Source: Anaerolineales bacterium UBA4826
GTDB taxonomy: Bacteria; Chloroflexota; Anaerolineae; UBA4142
Length of the DNA stretch: 12,387 nt
Direction: 5' to 3'
NCBI GenBank assembly: GCA_002400365.1
Contig: DHFK01000001.1
Coordinates: forward strand, 538-12,924
Shown: positions 12,377 through 12,387 of the stretch, piece after piece
Layout: each line of letters begins with the position of its first letter
How positions within the stretch are numbered: the stretch's first letter is position 1
Program-made: the position numbers and the translations under genes
Notes under the pieces: generated by a model
What the model was told of the DNA's origin: nothing
Databases searched by the model: none
The model's input: only the letters and a program-made list of their open reading frames with translations

Positions 12377-12387
12377 AAACAAAAGAT

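Overview
The window reads as high-GC bacterial DNA, probably from an environmental genome. The tandem genes for many-pass GT-C type sugar transferases, together with a translated palindromic repeat whose product reads like LSERSESKDATKQS, remind me of Chloroflexota (Anaerolineae-like) genomes. That placement is an inference from gene content and repeat style; no rRNA or other marker here proves it. Coding density is high and no gene-free stretch exceeds about 130 bases.

Positions 1-8226 (+ strand) hold a surface-glycan type cluster. In order: the C-terminal part of a GT-C membrane glycosyltransferase (cut by the window edge), a GT87/DUF2029-like membrane mannosyltransferase, a soluble GT2 glycosyltransferase of the polyprenyl-phosphate sugar synthase type, a GT-C membrane protein, a DUF2142-like GT-C protein, a membrane-anchored dCache sensor with no output domain, and a further GT-C (GT39-like) protein. 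Most junctions are 4-base overlaps or gaps of a few bases, so genes 1-2 and 3-7 look like transcription units; a good promoter candidate sits in the only real gap (2028-2157). The likely logic is that the GT2 enzyme loads a sugar on a polyprenyl phosphate at the cytoplasmic face and the GT-C enzymes use such lipid-linked sugars outside. The acceptor (protein, lipid or polysaccharide) is not visible.

Positions 8271-10029 (- strand) hold fmt (methionyl-tRNA formyltransferase), a YhhY/AaaT-type GNAT acetyltransferase, and an orphan small DUF6922-like protein, all overlapping or nearly so and served by a TATAAT-containing promoter candidate. Divergently, positions 10142-12376 (+) hold recJ (ssDNA exonuclease) and a Nudix hydrolase, separated by a strong inverted repeat made of 7-base units.

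The most unusual content is the load of small repetitive elements inside or abutting genes: a 108-bp nested palindrome, 7-bp and 10-bp tandem arrays and a short G/C-rich element, all translated in frame inside one glycosyltransferase gene; a (CG)10 tract in the sensor gene; and a possible remnant of the same G/C-rich element in the first gene. Genes 2-5 (858-5639) look poorer in G+C than both flanks.
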